NCBI RefSeq assembly: GCF_026460945.1
Contig: NZ_JAOVZV010000001.1
Coordinates: 620,001 to 684,000, forward strand
Source of the DNA: Chryseobacterium luquanense
GTDB taxonomy: Bacteria > Bacteroidota > Bacteroidia > Flavobacteriales > Weeksellaceae
DNA: 64,000 nucleotides
Direction: 5' to 3'
In this document: positions 7,327 through 17,018 of the stretch, piece by piece
How positions within the stretch are numbered: position 1 is the stretch's first letter
Layout of the letters: the number at the start of each line of letters is the position of its first letter
Made by a program: the position numbers and the translations under genes
Notes under the pieces: model-generated
What the model was told of the DNA's origin: nothing
What the model saw: the letters and a program-made list of their open reading frames with translations, nothing else
Databases searched by the model: none

Positions 7327-8994
7327 CTATCCAAATTTCTTTTTTCTTAACCAGAAGAACAGTCCTCCTAAAAGTCCGATAATTGCTAAAGGAAGCAACA
7401 AATTCACGTATTGCCAGTTTGTTCTTTCATCGGTGATTCTTTTACGATCGAGAAGACGTTCTTCGATGTTTCTGTTTCTCAGCTCCATCAGATTACTGTC
7501 GTCAAGAAGATAATCTAAAGCATTTCTTAAGAATTGTTCGTTCCCAAATTGTTCTTCTGTCAACATATCAACTCCTAAAGGTAAAGCCTGTCCTTTGATG
7601 ACTTTATTTCTTCCGACGTCACCATCTGCAATTACGATCATTTTGTTTTCAGGGCTTGAAGCTTTGAATCCCGGATAAGATTTTCTTTCAATTCTCGAAG
7701 CATAAGCAGAATTAAATTTACCTTCCAAGGCAACAGCAAAAATCTTCGGTGTGCTTGGTTTTTCCATTTGCCCCAAACTGTCTACACTTGCAATTTCTTT
7801 CAGCTCAACATAGTTTGGAACCTGCTTTAGTAAAGTTCTTTCACTTGACTCAAATAAAACATTGGTTTTAAATTTTCTTCCACCTAAAGTATCAATAGAT
7901 GTGGGAAACTCAAATTTTACAGGATTGATGTTTTTTGTAATCGGATGGTCATGCTCTGCAATTCCCAAGGGAAAATAAGGCCACGGAAGACTTGTATATT
8001 GTGCATTTCCTCCTACCTCACCGGTTACCAGTTTTAAAAGCGCATATTTTTTCACATCTTTTACCAAAGCAGGATTGATTCTTAAACCATAATTAAAAAA
8101 GAAATCCGTCATGTTAATATCAACAGGAAATGGCATTACTTTTTTAGACTTTGTCAAAGTATCCATTTCAGCGTTAACTGCATCAATCATCCAAAGCGTT
8201 TTTCCTCCGTTCATGATGTACTGATCCAAAATTACTTTTTCGCCATCTGTAAAAGCCTTTCTTGGTTTTGCGATCACCAAAGCGCTCATTTGTTTCAATA
8301 ATGGTAAATCTGCCTGAGTAATTTCCACATTATTTTTTGGAACAATCGGACCTGCGTCGTAGTTTTCTGTAGCCAATCTCATGAAGCTTTCAAATTCCGT
8401 AGGATTCAACTCGTCCTGATTAACCAGAATTCCTACTTTCTTTCTCTTATTCGTAGCGACAGCTTTAATATTTGAAACTAAATTATATTCCAAATTCTCA
8501 ATAGATTTTCTTAATTGTTCATCTGCATTAATATTCGACTGCTGTACAACCAAAGGAATAGAAATTCCTCCACCATTATATTTTACGACTGCATAAGGAA
8601 ACAAATAGATCTGGGTAACTTTTCCGTCTTTAAAATCCGGAAGAACCGAAGGCTGCATTCCCATTGCCATCAAAGTATCCTGAGACATTTTGGTTTTCAT
8701 AGGATCGATGAATTTAAAATCAATTTTCGGATTGATTTTTCTGAATTCTTCGAGCATAAATTTAGTCTCACTCTGAAGCTGTTTAAAGCTTGCCGGAAAA
8801 TCTCCTTCCAAGTAAACATCAACCGTCAAAGGTTTTTTAATCGATTCTAAAACTTTGATGGTACTGTCTGAAAGGGTATATCTTTTTTCTTTGGTTAAAT
8901 CTAATCTGATGCCCGAAAACGCAAGAACCAATGCAAGAACAAAAGTTCCGATCAATAAAATGGCAAATGGAGATTTTAAGTTAATCTTCTTCAT
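7327..8994 (-). CDS. gldG: Gliding motility ABC component GldG
   Basis: The 555-residue protein has an N-terminal membrane anchor (about 12-30), a large extracytoplasmic region and a C-terminal span near 530-550 followed by RKKKFG. The N-terminal stretch (RYTLSDSTIKVLESIKKPL) and the central GGKTLWMIDAV segment are typical of the GldG/ABC-2 auxiliary family. GldG works with GldF and the ATPase GldA in flavobacterial gliding; its transported substrate is not established. It starts four bases after gldF ends, so the two form an operon (gldF first). No gldA is present nearby. Confidence 0.9.
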   Translation of the reverse strand: MKKINLKSPFAILLIGTFVLALVLAFSGIRLDLTKEKRYTLSDSTIKVLESIKKPLTVDVYLEGDFPASFKQLQSETKFMLEEFRKINPKIDFKFIDPMKTKMSQDTLMAMGMQPSVLPDFKDGKVTQIYLFPYAVVKYNGGGISIPLVVQQSNINADEQLRKSIENLEYNLVSNIKAVATNKRKKVGILVNQDELNPTEFESFMRLATENYDAGPIVPKNNVEITQADLPLLKQMSALVIAKPRKAFTDGEKVILDQYIMNGGKTLWMIDAVNAEMDTLTKSKKVMPFPVDINMTDFFFNYGLRINPALVKDVKKYALLKLVTGEVGGNAQYTSLPWPYFPLGIAEHDHPITKNINPVKFEFPTSIDTLGGRKFKTNVLFESSERTLLKQVPNYVELKEIASVDSLGQMEKPSTPKIFAVALEGKFNSAYASRIERKSYPGFKASSPENKMIVIADGDVGRNKVIKGQALPLGVDMLTEEQFGNEQFLRNALDYLLDDSNLMELRNRNIEERLLDRKRITDERTNWQYVNLLLPLAIIGLLGGLFFWLRKKKFG

Positions 8995-8998
8995 GTTT

Positions 8999-9727
8999 TT
9001 ACTTCTTTTTATTGATAAAATGATTAGACAATGTCAAGGTAAGACCGATAATAAAAACAAAATAGGCAACATCTTTAAAATCGATAAGACCTCTTGTAAA
9101 GCCTAAGAAATGCTGATAAAAACCAATATTCTGTAAAATAAAATCTGCTCCGCCCAACAATTTATAACTTGCCAATTGCTCAATACCGAAATACATGATG
9201 AAACACATGAAAACGCCTAAAAGATAAGCCATAATCTGATTCTGAGAAAGCGAAGATGCTAAAATTCCAACACCTGAAAAGGCCGCAATCAGAATAATTA
9301 AGCCAAAATAACTTCCGAAAGTCATTCCCATATCAATATTTCCTTCCGGAACTCCCAAAACGTAAATTGTGTAGAAATAAATCAATGAAGGAATCAGACA
9401 TAAAATTCCGACAACCCAGACTGAAAGAAATTTCCCTGAAACTAGATCTGAAACTTTCAGAGGTTGAGAAAACAACCAGTTTAAAGTTCCTGTTTGTTGT
9501 TCTTCCGCAAAAGTTTTCATCGACAAAGCCGGAATAATAAACATCAGTAACCAAGGTACCAAAACAAAGTAGCTCTGTAAAGAAGCCAATCCGATGTCGA
9601 AAATATTAGAATCATTCTCGAAAAAAAACAGAAATAAAGTCATTATCAGACTGAACGCTGCAATGATAATCCATGCGCTCCAGTTACCGAAATAACTCCA
9701 AAGTTCTTTTTTAAATATTGCAATCAT
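8999..9727 (-). CDS. gldF: Gliding motility ABC permease GldF
   Basis: The 242-residue protein has six membrane spans of the ABC-2 permease type, starting MIAIFKKELWSYFGNWSAW. The conserved MKTFAEEQQTGTLNWLFSQP stretch and following spans match GldF. With GldG and GldA it forms an ABC transporter required for gliding in Flavobacterium johnsoniae. It is transcribed ahead of gldG with a four-base gap. Many Chryseobacterium-like organisms carry gld genes without visible gliding, because several Gld proteins also serve T9SS or have other roles. Confidence 0.92.
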   Translation of the reverse strand: MIAIFKKELWSYFGNWSAWIIIAAFSLIMTLFLFFFENDSNIFDIGLASLQSYFVLVPWLLMFIIPALSMKTFAEEQQTGTLNWLFSQPLKVSDLVSGKFLSVWVVGILCLIPSLIYFYTIYVLGVPEGNIDMGMTFGSYFGLIILIAAFSGVGILASSLSQNQIMAYLLGVFMCFIMYFGIEQLASYKLLGGADFILQNIGFYQHFLGFTRGLIDFKDVAYFVFIIGLTLTLSNHFINKKK

Positions 9728-9820
9728 AGTTTTATTTAGGGTTTAGGTAATAGGTTTTAGGACTTAGTTTATTCGATAAATTGACGATTGACTATTTCAC
9801 AATTTACTATTATCTATTCA

Positions 9821-10369
9821 TTATTTTTTCTTATTCTTATTTACCAATTTTACGGTCATCATGATTAAAAATACCAGAACGAAAAATCCGGTAATTAATT
9901 GCCACCAATATTCAATGACCTGATATTTTAATATGACAGTAAAAACCACCAAAAATAAAATAAATGTGGCGATTTCGTTTGCCTGTCTCAGTTTTAAATT
10001 GGCAGTTTCTAAAGTATTTCCGTTGAGTTGGGTTAAATGTTTGACTTTTTTCCAGCACCAATAATGGTAAATTGCCAATCCGATAAGGAAAGTCAGTTTT
10101 AAATGAAACCATGGCATTTTCATTAAACCGGTATTCAGAAATATCATTACTAAGCCGCAAACAGCCATAATAATTCCGGCAGGAACGGTGATGATATTCC
10201 ATAATCTTCGAGCCATAAAGATATATTGTTCTCTCAGAATCGACTTTTTTTCATCCGAAAAAGCATCGGTATCTTTATAGTACACGAAAATTCTTACGAG
10301 ATAAAAAATTCCCGCAAAATAACTGACCATAAAAATAATGTGCAACGCCTTGATGATGGTATAAAGCAT
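9821..10369 (-). CDS. hemJ: HemJ-type protoporphyrinogen IX oxidase
   Basis: The protein has about 182 residues and four to five membrane spans. His10 in the first span and Lys91 (in FHLKL) match the two residues shown to be essential in the Synechocystis enzyme (His10 and Lys87). HemJ converts protoporphyrinogen IX to protoporphyrin IX in the penultimate step of heme synthesis. I prefer the ATG at 10369 to the TTG 51 bases upstream, because it aligns His10 and puts a -7-like TATCTTTG (minus strand, 10386-10393) 17 bases before it. The gene stands alone; the CopD/UPF0093 label would be the older name. Confidence 0.85.
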   Translation of the reverse strand: MLYTIIKALHIIFMVSYFAGIFYLVRIFVYYKDTDAFSDEKKSILREQYIFMARRLWNIITVPAGIIMAVCGLVMIFLNTGLMKMPWFHLKLTFLIGLAIYHYWCWKKVKHLTQLNGNTLETANLKLRQANEIATFILFLVVFTVILKYQVIEYWWQLITGFFVLVFLIMMTVKLVNKNKKK

Positions 10370-10553
10370 CGTAAAAATTTGTGTGCAAAGATAATGATTT
10401 TGTTGATGAACTAAATGCAAAATAGTAAGTCAATCAACGATTCATACAACATTAATCGTTTTTATTTATGAAATTTAAATTATATTCAAGTTTAATTTAA
10501 ATTTTAACTAAAGCCATTGCAGGAGAAAAAACGAAAACAAACTAAATTTGTTC

Positions 10554-10994
10554 TTATTGAGTAAAAGAAATACTATCAATCTTCTTTCCATCAGCGTATT
10601 TTTTAATATACTTCAGTTTTCCGTTTTCGTCGTAATATTTCCAATCTCCGAAATAATACCAATGTCTCTGAACATCTGAAATATCAAGTCTCGATTGTCC
10701 TTTTTCCATGATTTTACCATTGGAGGAATACAGTTTTGTTTTAGTAACCGTTTTTCTGATTTTATCTTTCTGATAGAGTTTATCCTGAAAAGTGGTTTTC
10801 CAGACTCCTACTTTTTCACCTTTTCTATATTTTCCTATTGCTATTAAAATTCCTTGATCTGAAGAATATTCTTCCTTCCATTTCCCATGGCGTTTTTGAG
10901 TTTTAGAATCAATTTTAATGTATTGATTCATTTCAGTTGTACATGAAACAAAAATAAATATTGAGAATATTGTAAGCAATAAGTTTTTAAGCAT
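10554..10994 (-). CDS. Lipoprotein with MORN-like repeats
   Basis: The 146-residue product starts with a lipoprotein signal ending in FIFVSC (Cys18). The remainder contains short G-x-W-x-x-Y/F segments (HGKWKEEY, VGVWKTTF, FGDWKYYDENGKLKYIKKY) resembling the MORN-variant repeats of YwqK-like proteins. It is probably an envelope protein of unknown function. A terminator lies just upstream, so it is not in the kbl transcript. Confidence 0.7.
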   Translation of the reverse strand: MLKNLLLTIFSIFIFVSCTTEMNQYIKIDSKTQKRHGKWKEEYSSDQGILIAIGKYRKGEKVGVWKTTFQDKLYQKDKIRKTVTKTKLYSSNGKIMEKGQSRLDISDVQRHWYYFGDWKYYDENGKLKYIKKYADGKKIDSISFTQ

Positions 10995-10999
10995 AAAAA

Positions 11000-11031
11000 A
11001 ACAGAATTTCTGTAAATATAGAAATTCTGTT
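11000..11031 (-). terminator. Terminator downstream of kbl
   Basis: A 12-bp stem (AACAGAATTTCT / AGAAATTCTGTT) ends in a T-run when read on the minus strand. Confidence 0.7.
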
Positions 11032-11063
11032 TTTATTCTACAATTGTAGAACGATTTATTTTT

Positions 11064-12260
11064 TTAAGAAATCACTCCTAATTCTTTTCCAACTTTTTCA
11101 AAAGCAACAATTGCCTTATCTAAATGTTCTCTCGTATGAGCCGCAGAAAGCTGTACCCTGATTCTTGCTTTCTCTTTAGGAACCACAGGATAGAAGAAAC
11201 CAATTACATAAATTCCTTCATCCATTAGTTTTTCTGCCATTTTTTGCGCCAATTTTGCGTCATACAACATGACAGGTACGATTGCAGCGTCACCATCTGG
11301 AATATCAAAACCTTTTGCTTTCATTTCCGTTCTGTAATATTCTGCATTTTCCATTACCGTATCACGAAGTGAAGTGTCGTCTGAAATCATTTCTAATACT
11401 TTCAAAGCTGCACCAACAATTCCCGGAGCCAGTGAATTTGAAAATAAATATGGTCTAGAACGTTGTCTCAACATATCGATGATTTCTTTTTTACCTGACG
11501 TGAATCCGCCTAAAGCACCACCCAAAGCTTTTCCTAAAGTAGAAGTGATAATATCTACTCTACCCATCACTTCGTTTGCTTCGTGAGTTCCACGACCGGT
11601 TTTTCCGATGAAACCAGTTGCATGAGAATCATCAACCATTACCAAAGCATCGTATTTATCGGCTAAATCACAAACCCCTTTTAGGTCTGCAACAATTCCG
11701 TCCATTGAGAAAACTCCGTCTGTAACGATGATTTTGAAACGGTGATTTTTTTCGGAAGCAGCGATTAATTGAGCTTCCAAATCTGCCATATTATTGTTTT
11801 TGTAACGATATCTTGCTGCTTTACAAAGACGAACTCCGTCAATAATGGAAGCATGATTCAATTCATCAGAAATAATCGCATCTTCTTCCGTAAATAAAGG
11901 TTCGAAAACACCACCATTTGCATCAAAACAAGCAGCGTATAAAATAGTATCTTCAAGACCTAAAAATTCAGCAATTTTTTCTTCCAGTTGTTTGTGAATA
12001 TCCTGAGTTCCACAGATAAAACGTACAGAAGACATTCCGTAACCGTGAGAACCAATCATTTCCTGCGAAGCTTTCATTACTTCAGGGTGATTTGACAATC
12101 CCAAATAATTATTGGCACAAAAGTTTAAAAGCTTTTTTCCATTAGCTTCAATCTCTGCACTTTGCTGAGAAGTGATGATTCTTTCTTTTTTAAAAAGTCC
12201 GTCGTTTTTGATGTTTTTCAGTTCGTTCTGTAGATTTTCAAGATATTTTCCGGAGATCAT
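11064..12260 (-). CDS. kbl: Glycine C-acetyltransferase (2-amino-3-ketobutyrate CoA ligase)
   Basis: The 398-residue protein is a PLP-dependent alpha-oxoamine synthase of the usual length. Lys244 in [13 protein letters not shown] is the expected Schiff-base lysine. DDSHATGF (210-217) gives the pyridine-binding Asp and His, and the N-terminal [12 protein letters not shown] segment and C-terminal [19 protein letters not shown] support Kbl over biotin or heme synthases. It cleaves 2-amino-3-ketobutyrate with CoA to glycine and acetyl-CoA in threonine catabolism. The partner threonine dehydrogenase is not in the window. Confidence 0.93.
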   Translation of the reverse strand: MISGKYLENLQNELKNIKNDGLFKKERIITSQQSAEIEANGKKLLNFCANNYLGLSNHPEVMKASQEMIGSHGYGMSSVRFICGTQDIHKQLEEKIAEFLGLEDTILYAACFDANGGVFEPLFTEEDAIISDELNHASIIDGVRLCKAARYRYKNNNMADLEAQLIAASEKNHRFKIIVTDGVFSMDGIVADLKGVCDLADKYDALVMVDDSHATGFIGKTGRGTHEANEVMGRVDIITSTLGKALGGALGGFTSGKKEIIDMLRQRSRPYLFSNSLAPGIVGAALKVLEMISDDTSLRDTVMENAEYYRTEMKAKGFDIPDGDAAIVPVMLYDAKLAQKMAEKLMDEGIYVIGFFYPVVPKEKARIRVQLSAAHTREHLDKAIVAFEKVGKELGVIS

Positions 12261-12422
12261 TATAATTAAATTTAGTTGCGCTAATTTAATAAAAACCCAT
12301 TAAACAAAATAAGTTTCAAAATTTTTATTGTTTTTTAATCAGTGAAAAATTAAAATTCAGAACCAATAGTCTACTAATTTTGTAGGATAATTATTATATT
12401 TGACGATTCTAAATTAATTGTA

Positions 12423-13292
12423 ATGAAATTAACACAGGTAAAAAGCACTCAGAATATCAGTTCAGAAGAATTTACTTCAAATCACATGAAAGCCTGTAAA
12501 CCAATTATTCTAAAAGACTTTGTTGAGCAGGACAGTCCGGCTTTTGAAAAATGGAATTATGAATATTTTAAACAAATCGCAGGCGAAACTAAAGTAAATG
12601 TTTATGGAAGTGAGCTTGAATCGATTGATCGTGTGGCAAGTAAGCCTGTAGCAGAAACTACTTTTTCAGAATATTTAGATTTAATCAGTACAAAAACAAC
12701 TGAATATCGTTTATTTTTATTCAATCTTTTAAGTATAAAACCTGAACTTAAAAATGATCTTCACTATAAAGATGTAACGAAGGGAAAAGTTTTAAAATGG
12801 CTTCCTTTTATGTTTTTTGGTGGAAAAGGTTCAATTACGAGAAATCATATTGACATTGATATGTCTCATGTTTTTATCACACAATTTCAGGGAATTAAAA
12901 GAATATGGCTTTTTCCATGGGAACAGTCGGATTTGATGTATAAACTTCCTTACAATTTTCACAGTCTGGTTAATCTTCAGGAAGCGGATTATGAAAAATA
13001 TCCGGCTTTAAAATTTTTAAATGGTTATGAAGCTGTGATTAAGCCTGGAGAAACACTTTATATTCCTTCCGGTTGGTGGCATTATATTCAATACGAAACG
13101 GAAGGTTACTCTGTTTCTGTTCGTGCTTTACCTTCAAGTTTGTTAGAGAAATGGAGAGGTTTTAAAAACTTAGTGATCATCCGACATTTTGATAATGTGA
13201 TGAGAAGAGTTTTTAAAGAAAAATGGTTTAATTACAAGGTTAAAATTGCCAATAAAAGAGCTGAGAGAGCAATCAAGAAAATATATCAATAA
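12423..13292 (+). CDS. Cupin-like (JmjC/FIH-type) protein
   Basis: The 289-residue cytosolic protein matches the Cupin_8 domain. The putative iron ligands are His142 and Asp144 (in NHIDIDMSH) and His220 (in PSGWWHYI). Such proteins are 2-oxoglutarate/Fe(II)-dependent hydroxylases of proteins or tRNA, and the substrate here is unknown. A TATATTTG -7 box lies at 12395-12402, but the nearest TTG is only 12 bases upstream of it, so the promoter is not fully convincing. The gene stands alone. Confidence 0.85.
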   Translation: MKLTQVKSTQNISSEEFTSNHMKACKPIILKDFVEQDSPAFEKWNYEYFKQIAGETKVNVYGSELESIDRVASKPVAETTFSEYLDLISTKTTEYRLFLFNLLSIKPELKNDLHYKDVTKGKVLKWLPFMFFGGKGSITRNHIDIDMSHVFITQFQGIKRIWLFPWEQSDLMYKLPYNFHSLVNLQEADYEKYPALKFLNGYEAVIKPGETLYIPSGWWHYIQYETEGYSVSVRALPSSLLEKWRGFKNLVIIRHFDNVMRRVFKEKWFNYKVKIANKRAERAIKKIYQ

Positions 13293-13298
13293 AAAAAC

Positions 13299-13321
13299 CT
13301 TCCAGAATTCTGAAAGGTCTA
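13299..13321 (-). terminator. Terminator between the cupin-like and T9SS genes
   Basis: The hairpin ACCTTCCAG-AATT-CTGAAAGGT has one mismatch. It is followed by a T-run on the minus strand, so it serves chiefly the gene at 13340. Confidence 0.55.
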
Positions 13322-13339
13322 TGTTTGATTTTAAGCAAT

Positions 13340-14254
13340 CTACTTCTTGATAAATTTCTTGGTAAATTCTGAAGTAGAAGTTTTGACTTTAATCATATAA
13401 ACACCCGTCAATAAGTCTGAAACATTCAAAATTTTCCCATTGGAAATTCCGTGTTCATGAAATTTTTTGATTAGACCTCCTTTAGCATCAAAAATTGTAA
13501 TTGAATTTATATTTCCATCTGTTTTAATATTTAATTTTTCAGATGTAGGATTAGGATAAATTTTTATCAATTCTTTTTTTCCAACTTCTGCAGTTGAAAG
13601 GACTGCTAAATTATTAATCTGAATATTATCAACTCTGAAACCGGAACCGAAATCATCATAAACGAAATCAATAACCTGTACGTTTTTATTAGTTCCTAAA
13701 GATCCTGAATAAATTTGTACCCCATTCATAAAATACTGCAAAGTATTGATAGACTGCTTAATAACAATTTTTAAATTATACCATTGATTTTCTGTAAGAA
13801 CCGGTCCGTCAACAAACCCTGTTGCATTTCTATAACTCAAAACTCCTGTAAGATAATCGATTCTCAAAGCAGCAGTATAATCAGAAATCAATGCATTGTT
13901 ATAAATTGCAATTTCGTAATCTGAAAATTCAAGATCTGAAAAACTATAATCAAAAGAAATCTCAACATCGCTACTCGTCACTAAACTTGTAATATTTTTT
14001 TCAATTCCACAAAAATCCTGAACAGTTTCATTACTAATCATGTTGAAAGATCGAGCTCCATCTGTTGGATTTGAATTAACAACCTGTGCATTTGCTGAGG
14101 GAAGTCCACCCCAAACTGTCCAACCTTGTTGACCTCCAAGATTTCCAACAATATATCCTTCTGTGCTTTCAAAGGAGATTTTTTGCATCTGCGCTTTAAA
14201 ATAAAACGCTCCAAACGACATAAATGCCATTAAAGTAAATAGATTTTTTCTCAT
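13340..14254 (-). CDS. T9SS-secreted protein, type A sorting domain
   Basis: The roughly 304-residue product starts with a Sec signal (about 22 residues after the ATG at 14254, preferred to the ATG 15 bases upstream). The middle (about 22-215) has the beta-rich pattern of a concanavalin/LamG-like carbohydrate-binding jelly roll (DVEISFDYSFSDLEFSDYEI and LRIDYLTGVLSYRNATG). The last about 75 residues form a T9SS type A domain (IYPNPTSEKLNI ... GVYMIKVKT ... KKFIKK), so the protein should cross the outer membrane and be attached or released. No enzymatic motif is visible. Confidence 0.82.
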   Translation of the reverse strand: MRKNLFTLMAFMSFGAFYFKAQMQKISFESTEGYIVGNLGGQQGWTVWGGLPSANAQVVNSNPTDGARSFNMISNETVQDFCGIEKNITSLVTSSDVEISFDYSFSDLEFSDYEIAIYNNALISDYTAALRIDYLTGVLSYRNATGFVDGPVLTENQWYNLKIVIKQSINTLQYFMNGVQIYSGSLGTNKNVQVIDFVYDDFGSGFRVDNIQINNLAVLSTAEVGKKELIKIYPNPTSEKLNIKTDGNINSITIFDAKGGLIKKFHEHGISNGKILNVSDLLTGVYMIKVKTSTSEFTKKFIKK

Positions 14255-14499
14255 GGAAATATTTAACAATTAATGAATCAACGACTTATAATTTTACGAA
14301 GCTGCAAAATTAATACCTTATTTTCAATTTTTTAAATATTTCTTTTTATATTTAGTTAATATTCAAAATTTGCAAAATATACCAATCACATCATCAACGT
14401 CTGGTGAAAATTTTTTTGAATTTAATTTCACGATACTGAGAAACAAAACTTGTGAAAACTCTTTATCTTTTTAGGGGAAAGCAATAGAATTTAATAAAA

Positions 14500-14523
14500 A
14501 AAGCTTTCACAAATGAAAGCTTT
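14500..14523 (-). terminator. Terminator after the lipoprotein gene
   Basis: A perfect 10-bp stem (AAAGCTTTCA / TGAAAGCTTT) with a 4-nt loop lies in an A/T-rich context 22 bases after the stop codon. Confidence 0.75.
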
Positions 14524-14545
14524 AAAATTACAAATGACTTTATAG

Positions 14546-14956
14546 TTATTTTTTCACGTCAGTTTTCTTGTAGACAACGCCTTGTAGAGATTTTATTCGG
14601 GCTGTACATTCATCGGAAATGAATGTCATCACAAGATTTTCTCCTATAATTTCATACTTATATTTCCCTGTAGTTCCTGCATTGCAGGGTGTACCTCCAG
14701 AATTTTTCACGATAGTAATTTCACCGTTATTGAGGCTATAATTCATATTCTCAATAATTTTATCTCCAAGTAAAACATCTAATTTATCTTTAGAAAACTT
14801 CAGAACAACTTCCGTTTCCTGAGGGATTTTCGCAAGACCGCTCCATTGTGTATCCAACAAAGGATTGTCTGATTCTTTAGATTCACATGATGTTAAACTC
14901 AACATCAATACAGTAATTAAAACAAGTTGAAAAAAGAATAAAGTTTTAGATTTCAT
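14546..14956 (-). CDS. Small lipoprotein
   Basis: The roughly 136-residue product has a lipoprotein signal with lipobox LSLTSC. The mature part is beta-rich (LDTQWSG, then EVVLKFS and YKYEIIGENLVMTF) and looks like a lipocalin-type or META-type small domain, although I cannot assign it firmly. ATGs at about 14965 and 14956 are both possible; the shorter start gives a compact signal peptide. A longer TTG start would add a hydrophobic stretch and is unlikely. Function unknown. Confidence 0.7.
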   Translation of the reverse strand: MKSKTLFFFQLVLITVLMLSLTSCESKESDNPLLDTQWSGLAKIPQETEVVLKFSKDKLDVLLGDKIIENMNYSLNNGEITIVKNSGGTPCNAGTTGKYKYEIIGENLVMTFISDECTARIKSLQGVVYKKTDVKK

Positions 14957-15016
14957 ATTTGTCATTTTTTTGTTTATAAACAAATATACACTGAAAATCA
15001 ATACAATAATTATTTT

Positions 15017-16939
15017 TTATTCTTTTACAAATTTTAAGTTTGAATTATTTATCATAATAAAGTAAACTCCTTTTTCAAAAACAGCTATATCAATCTTTTG
15101 ATTCGCTTTTCCTTTTTTCACCAGTCTTCCGTCGGCTGTGAATATCTGATAATCGGCTTCTTTTTTTAATCCTGAAATAAACAATTCATTTTTTGCAGGA
15201 TTGGGATAAATACTAAATTCCTGAATATTAAAACCTGTTGTGCTTAAATTATTATCTTGTGTAACCGTAGAATTTTTCTCCAAAATCTGATATTCATAAT
15301 TAAACTGAACACTTGCAATCGGAAAACTCACAGTTTCGTTAAAATATTGATTGTTTGAAGTGTTATTTAGAGCAAAAAAAGCAGTTTGTCCACCAGTTCC
15401 GGTTACTTTAATTGGTAATGGCATCTCGAAGAAACTTACTGAGGAATGACTTTGTGTTTGAGACGCTTTAAAAGTGACCTGATTACCAGTTTGTTTCCAT
15501 CGGATATCATAAGTCGGATAACCTTGACCATAAATCCAATCGTTGAAAAATTCTGTAAAATTTGTTCCTGTAGATGTTAAAAATGAAGTATTTAAATCTG
15601 AAGTTCTTACATAATTATAAGCTAAATTCGGTCTTGCATGGTAATCTTTTAAAGCCTGATAAAATAGGGTATCACCTAAAATCCATTTCATCATTCTTAC
15701 CACATATCCGCCTTTTGAATATGTTAACCTACCATTAAAAATAGAACCTATATTTCCTAAATTACTGTCTGCAACGTATACACTTCCTTGTGTATCACTT
15801 GTTATATAATTTTTTTCACCGAGAAGATAATTTAGAAATTCAGCATTAGTCATGATCAACTTTTCATAAGCAACGTGCTCTCCAAACGTGGCAAAACCTT
15901 CATTCAGCCAAATATCGTTCCATGCTCCGCAAGTCACTTTATCACCAAACCATTGATGTGCTAATTCATGCGCAATTAGTTGTTTGCTCCAATCTCCCAT
16001 TGAAGACATTGTTTGATGCTCCATTCCACCACCTGCTGTAAATTCCATGTGCCCATACTTTTCATTTCGGAAAGGATAAGCTCCAAAATAGGTTTCAAAA
16101 GTATTCATAACGGTTTTTGTCCACTCAATATTTGCCATACTTCCAGCATCTGCATTTGTAGAAGGATATAAATAATTGACAAACGGAAATGGCGGAGTTC
16201 CCATTGTGTCATTTAACTTTACAAAATTAGTAATTGAAAGTGCTACTAAATATGCGGTGACTGGATATTGCGTTCTCCAAAAAGTACGTTTTTGCCCGTT
16301 TCCTAAAATAGTTTCCGACATTAATCTTCCGTTTGAAGCAACGCTGTACTGAGCTGGGGTTGTCACTTTTATATCAAATCTTTCAATCTTATCGTTCAAA
16401 CTTTGCTTTGTTGGAAACCAATCTTGTGCACCATAAGGTTCATTTAAAGTAGCAAGAACTGCCGTTCCACTTTGAATATTTGTAAAAAAAGAATTATTTG
16501 CTGTAGAAGGAGCTCCGTTATACTGAATTGTAAGAGAATCTAAAACATTGGCAGCCAAAGCTGTCGTAAAATTAATTTTTATTTCTTTGGTTGAAAGTTG
16601 CTGAAAGGTAAGATTCTGACCATGATAATTGACCTGGGAGACATTCATGTTATTATTTAAATCAAAATAAATACTGCTCATTGCCTGATTGGGTTTGAAA
16701 TGCGATGTCACAGAACCAGAAATATTATAAACAGCCGGATCAATTGAAATATCCATTCTTTGATACTGTAAATCATAGTTTAACGTATTGGGATTGATAT
16801 TTCCTGCAGCCATTTTTGCTGCATAAGATTTCATTTCTTTTTTGATTAAACCTTTTTTTTCTACATTCTCATTTTTATATTGAGCAGAAAAAGTATGAAA
16901 AGCAAAGATGCTTAAACACAAAAGGTAAACATTTCTCAT
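15017..16939 (-). CDS. Secreted M1 aminopeptidase with T9SS type A domain
   Basis: The 640-residue product has a Sec signal and an M1 peptidase core. The zinc site is His324-Glu-Leu-Ala-His328, with the third ligand Glu347 in LNEGFATFGE. The substrate-binding motif is GGGMEHQT rather than GAMEN, as in some flavobacterial M1 members. A C-terminal domain (IYPNPAKNELFI ... GVYFIMI) is a T9SS type A signal. The enzyme probably trims N-terminal residues from peptides outside the cell. The gene lies next to dacB, but a terminator separates them. Confidence 0.92.
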   Translation of the reverse strand: MRNVYLLCLSIFAFHTFSAQYKNENVEKKGLIKKEMKSYAAKMAAGNINPNTLNYDLQYQRMDISIDPAVYNISGSVTSHFKPNQAMSSIYFDLNNNMNVSQVNYHGQNLTFQQLSTKEIKINFTTALAANVLDSLTIQYNGAPSTANNSFFTNIQSGTAVLATLNEPYGAQDWFPTKQSLNDKIERFDIKVTTPAQYSVASNGRLMSETILGNGQKRTFWRTQYPVTAYLVALSITNFVKLNDTMGTPPFPFVNYLYPSTNADAGSMANIEWTKTVMNTFETYFGAYPFRNEKYGHMEFTAGGGMEHQTMSSMGDWSKQLIAHELAHQWFGDKVTCGAWNDIWLNEGFATFGEHVAYEKLIMTNAEFLNYLLGEKNYITSDTQGSVYVADSNLGNIGSIFNGRLTYSKGGYVVRMMKWILGDTLFYQALKDYHARPNLAYNYVRTSDLNTSFLTSTGTNFTEFFNDWIYGQGYPTYDIRWKQTGNQVTFKASQTQSHSSVSFFEMPLPIKVTGTGGQTAFFALNNTSNNQYFNETVSFPIASVQFNYEYQILEKNSTVTQDNNLSTTGFNIQEFSIYPNPAKNELFISGLKKEADYQIFTADGRLVKKGKANQKIDIAVFEKGVYFIMINNSNLKFVKE

Positions 16940-16969
16940 AGTCAGATAATTAGGGAATAAAGATAAAAA

Positions 16970-16998
16970 AAACCTTTCAATCGGAGATTAAAAGGTTT
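16970..16998 (-). terminator. Terminator after dacB
   Basis: The 8-bp arms AAACCTTT and AAAGGTTT enclose a 13-nt loop. A poly-T tract follows on the minus strand. Confidence 0.6.
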
Positions 16999-17018
16999 CT
17001 ATATGAAATTAAATTTTT

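Noticed and set aside
8515..9106. Plus-strand open frames inside gldG and gldF
   Set aside because: They are antisense shadows of well-supported genes and contain no recognisable motifs.
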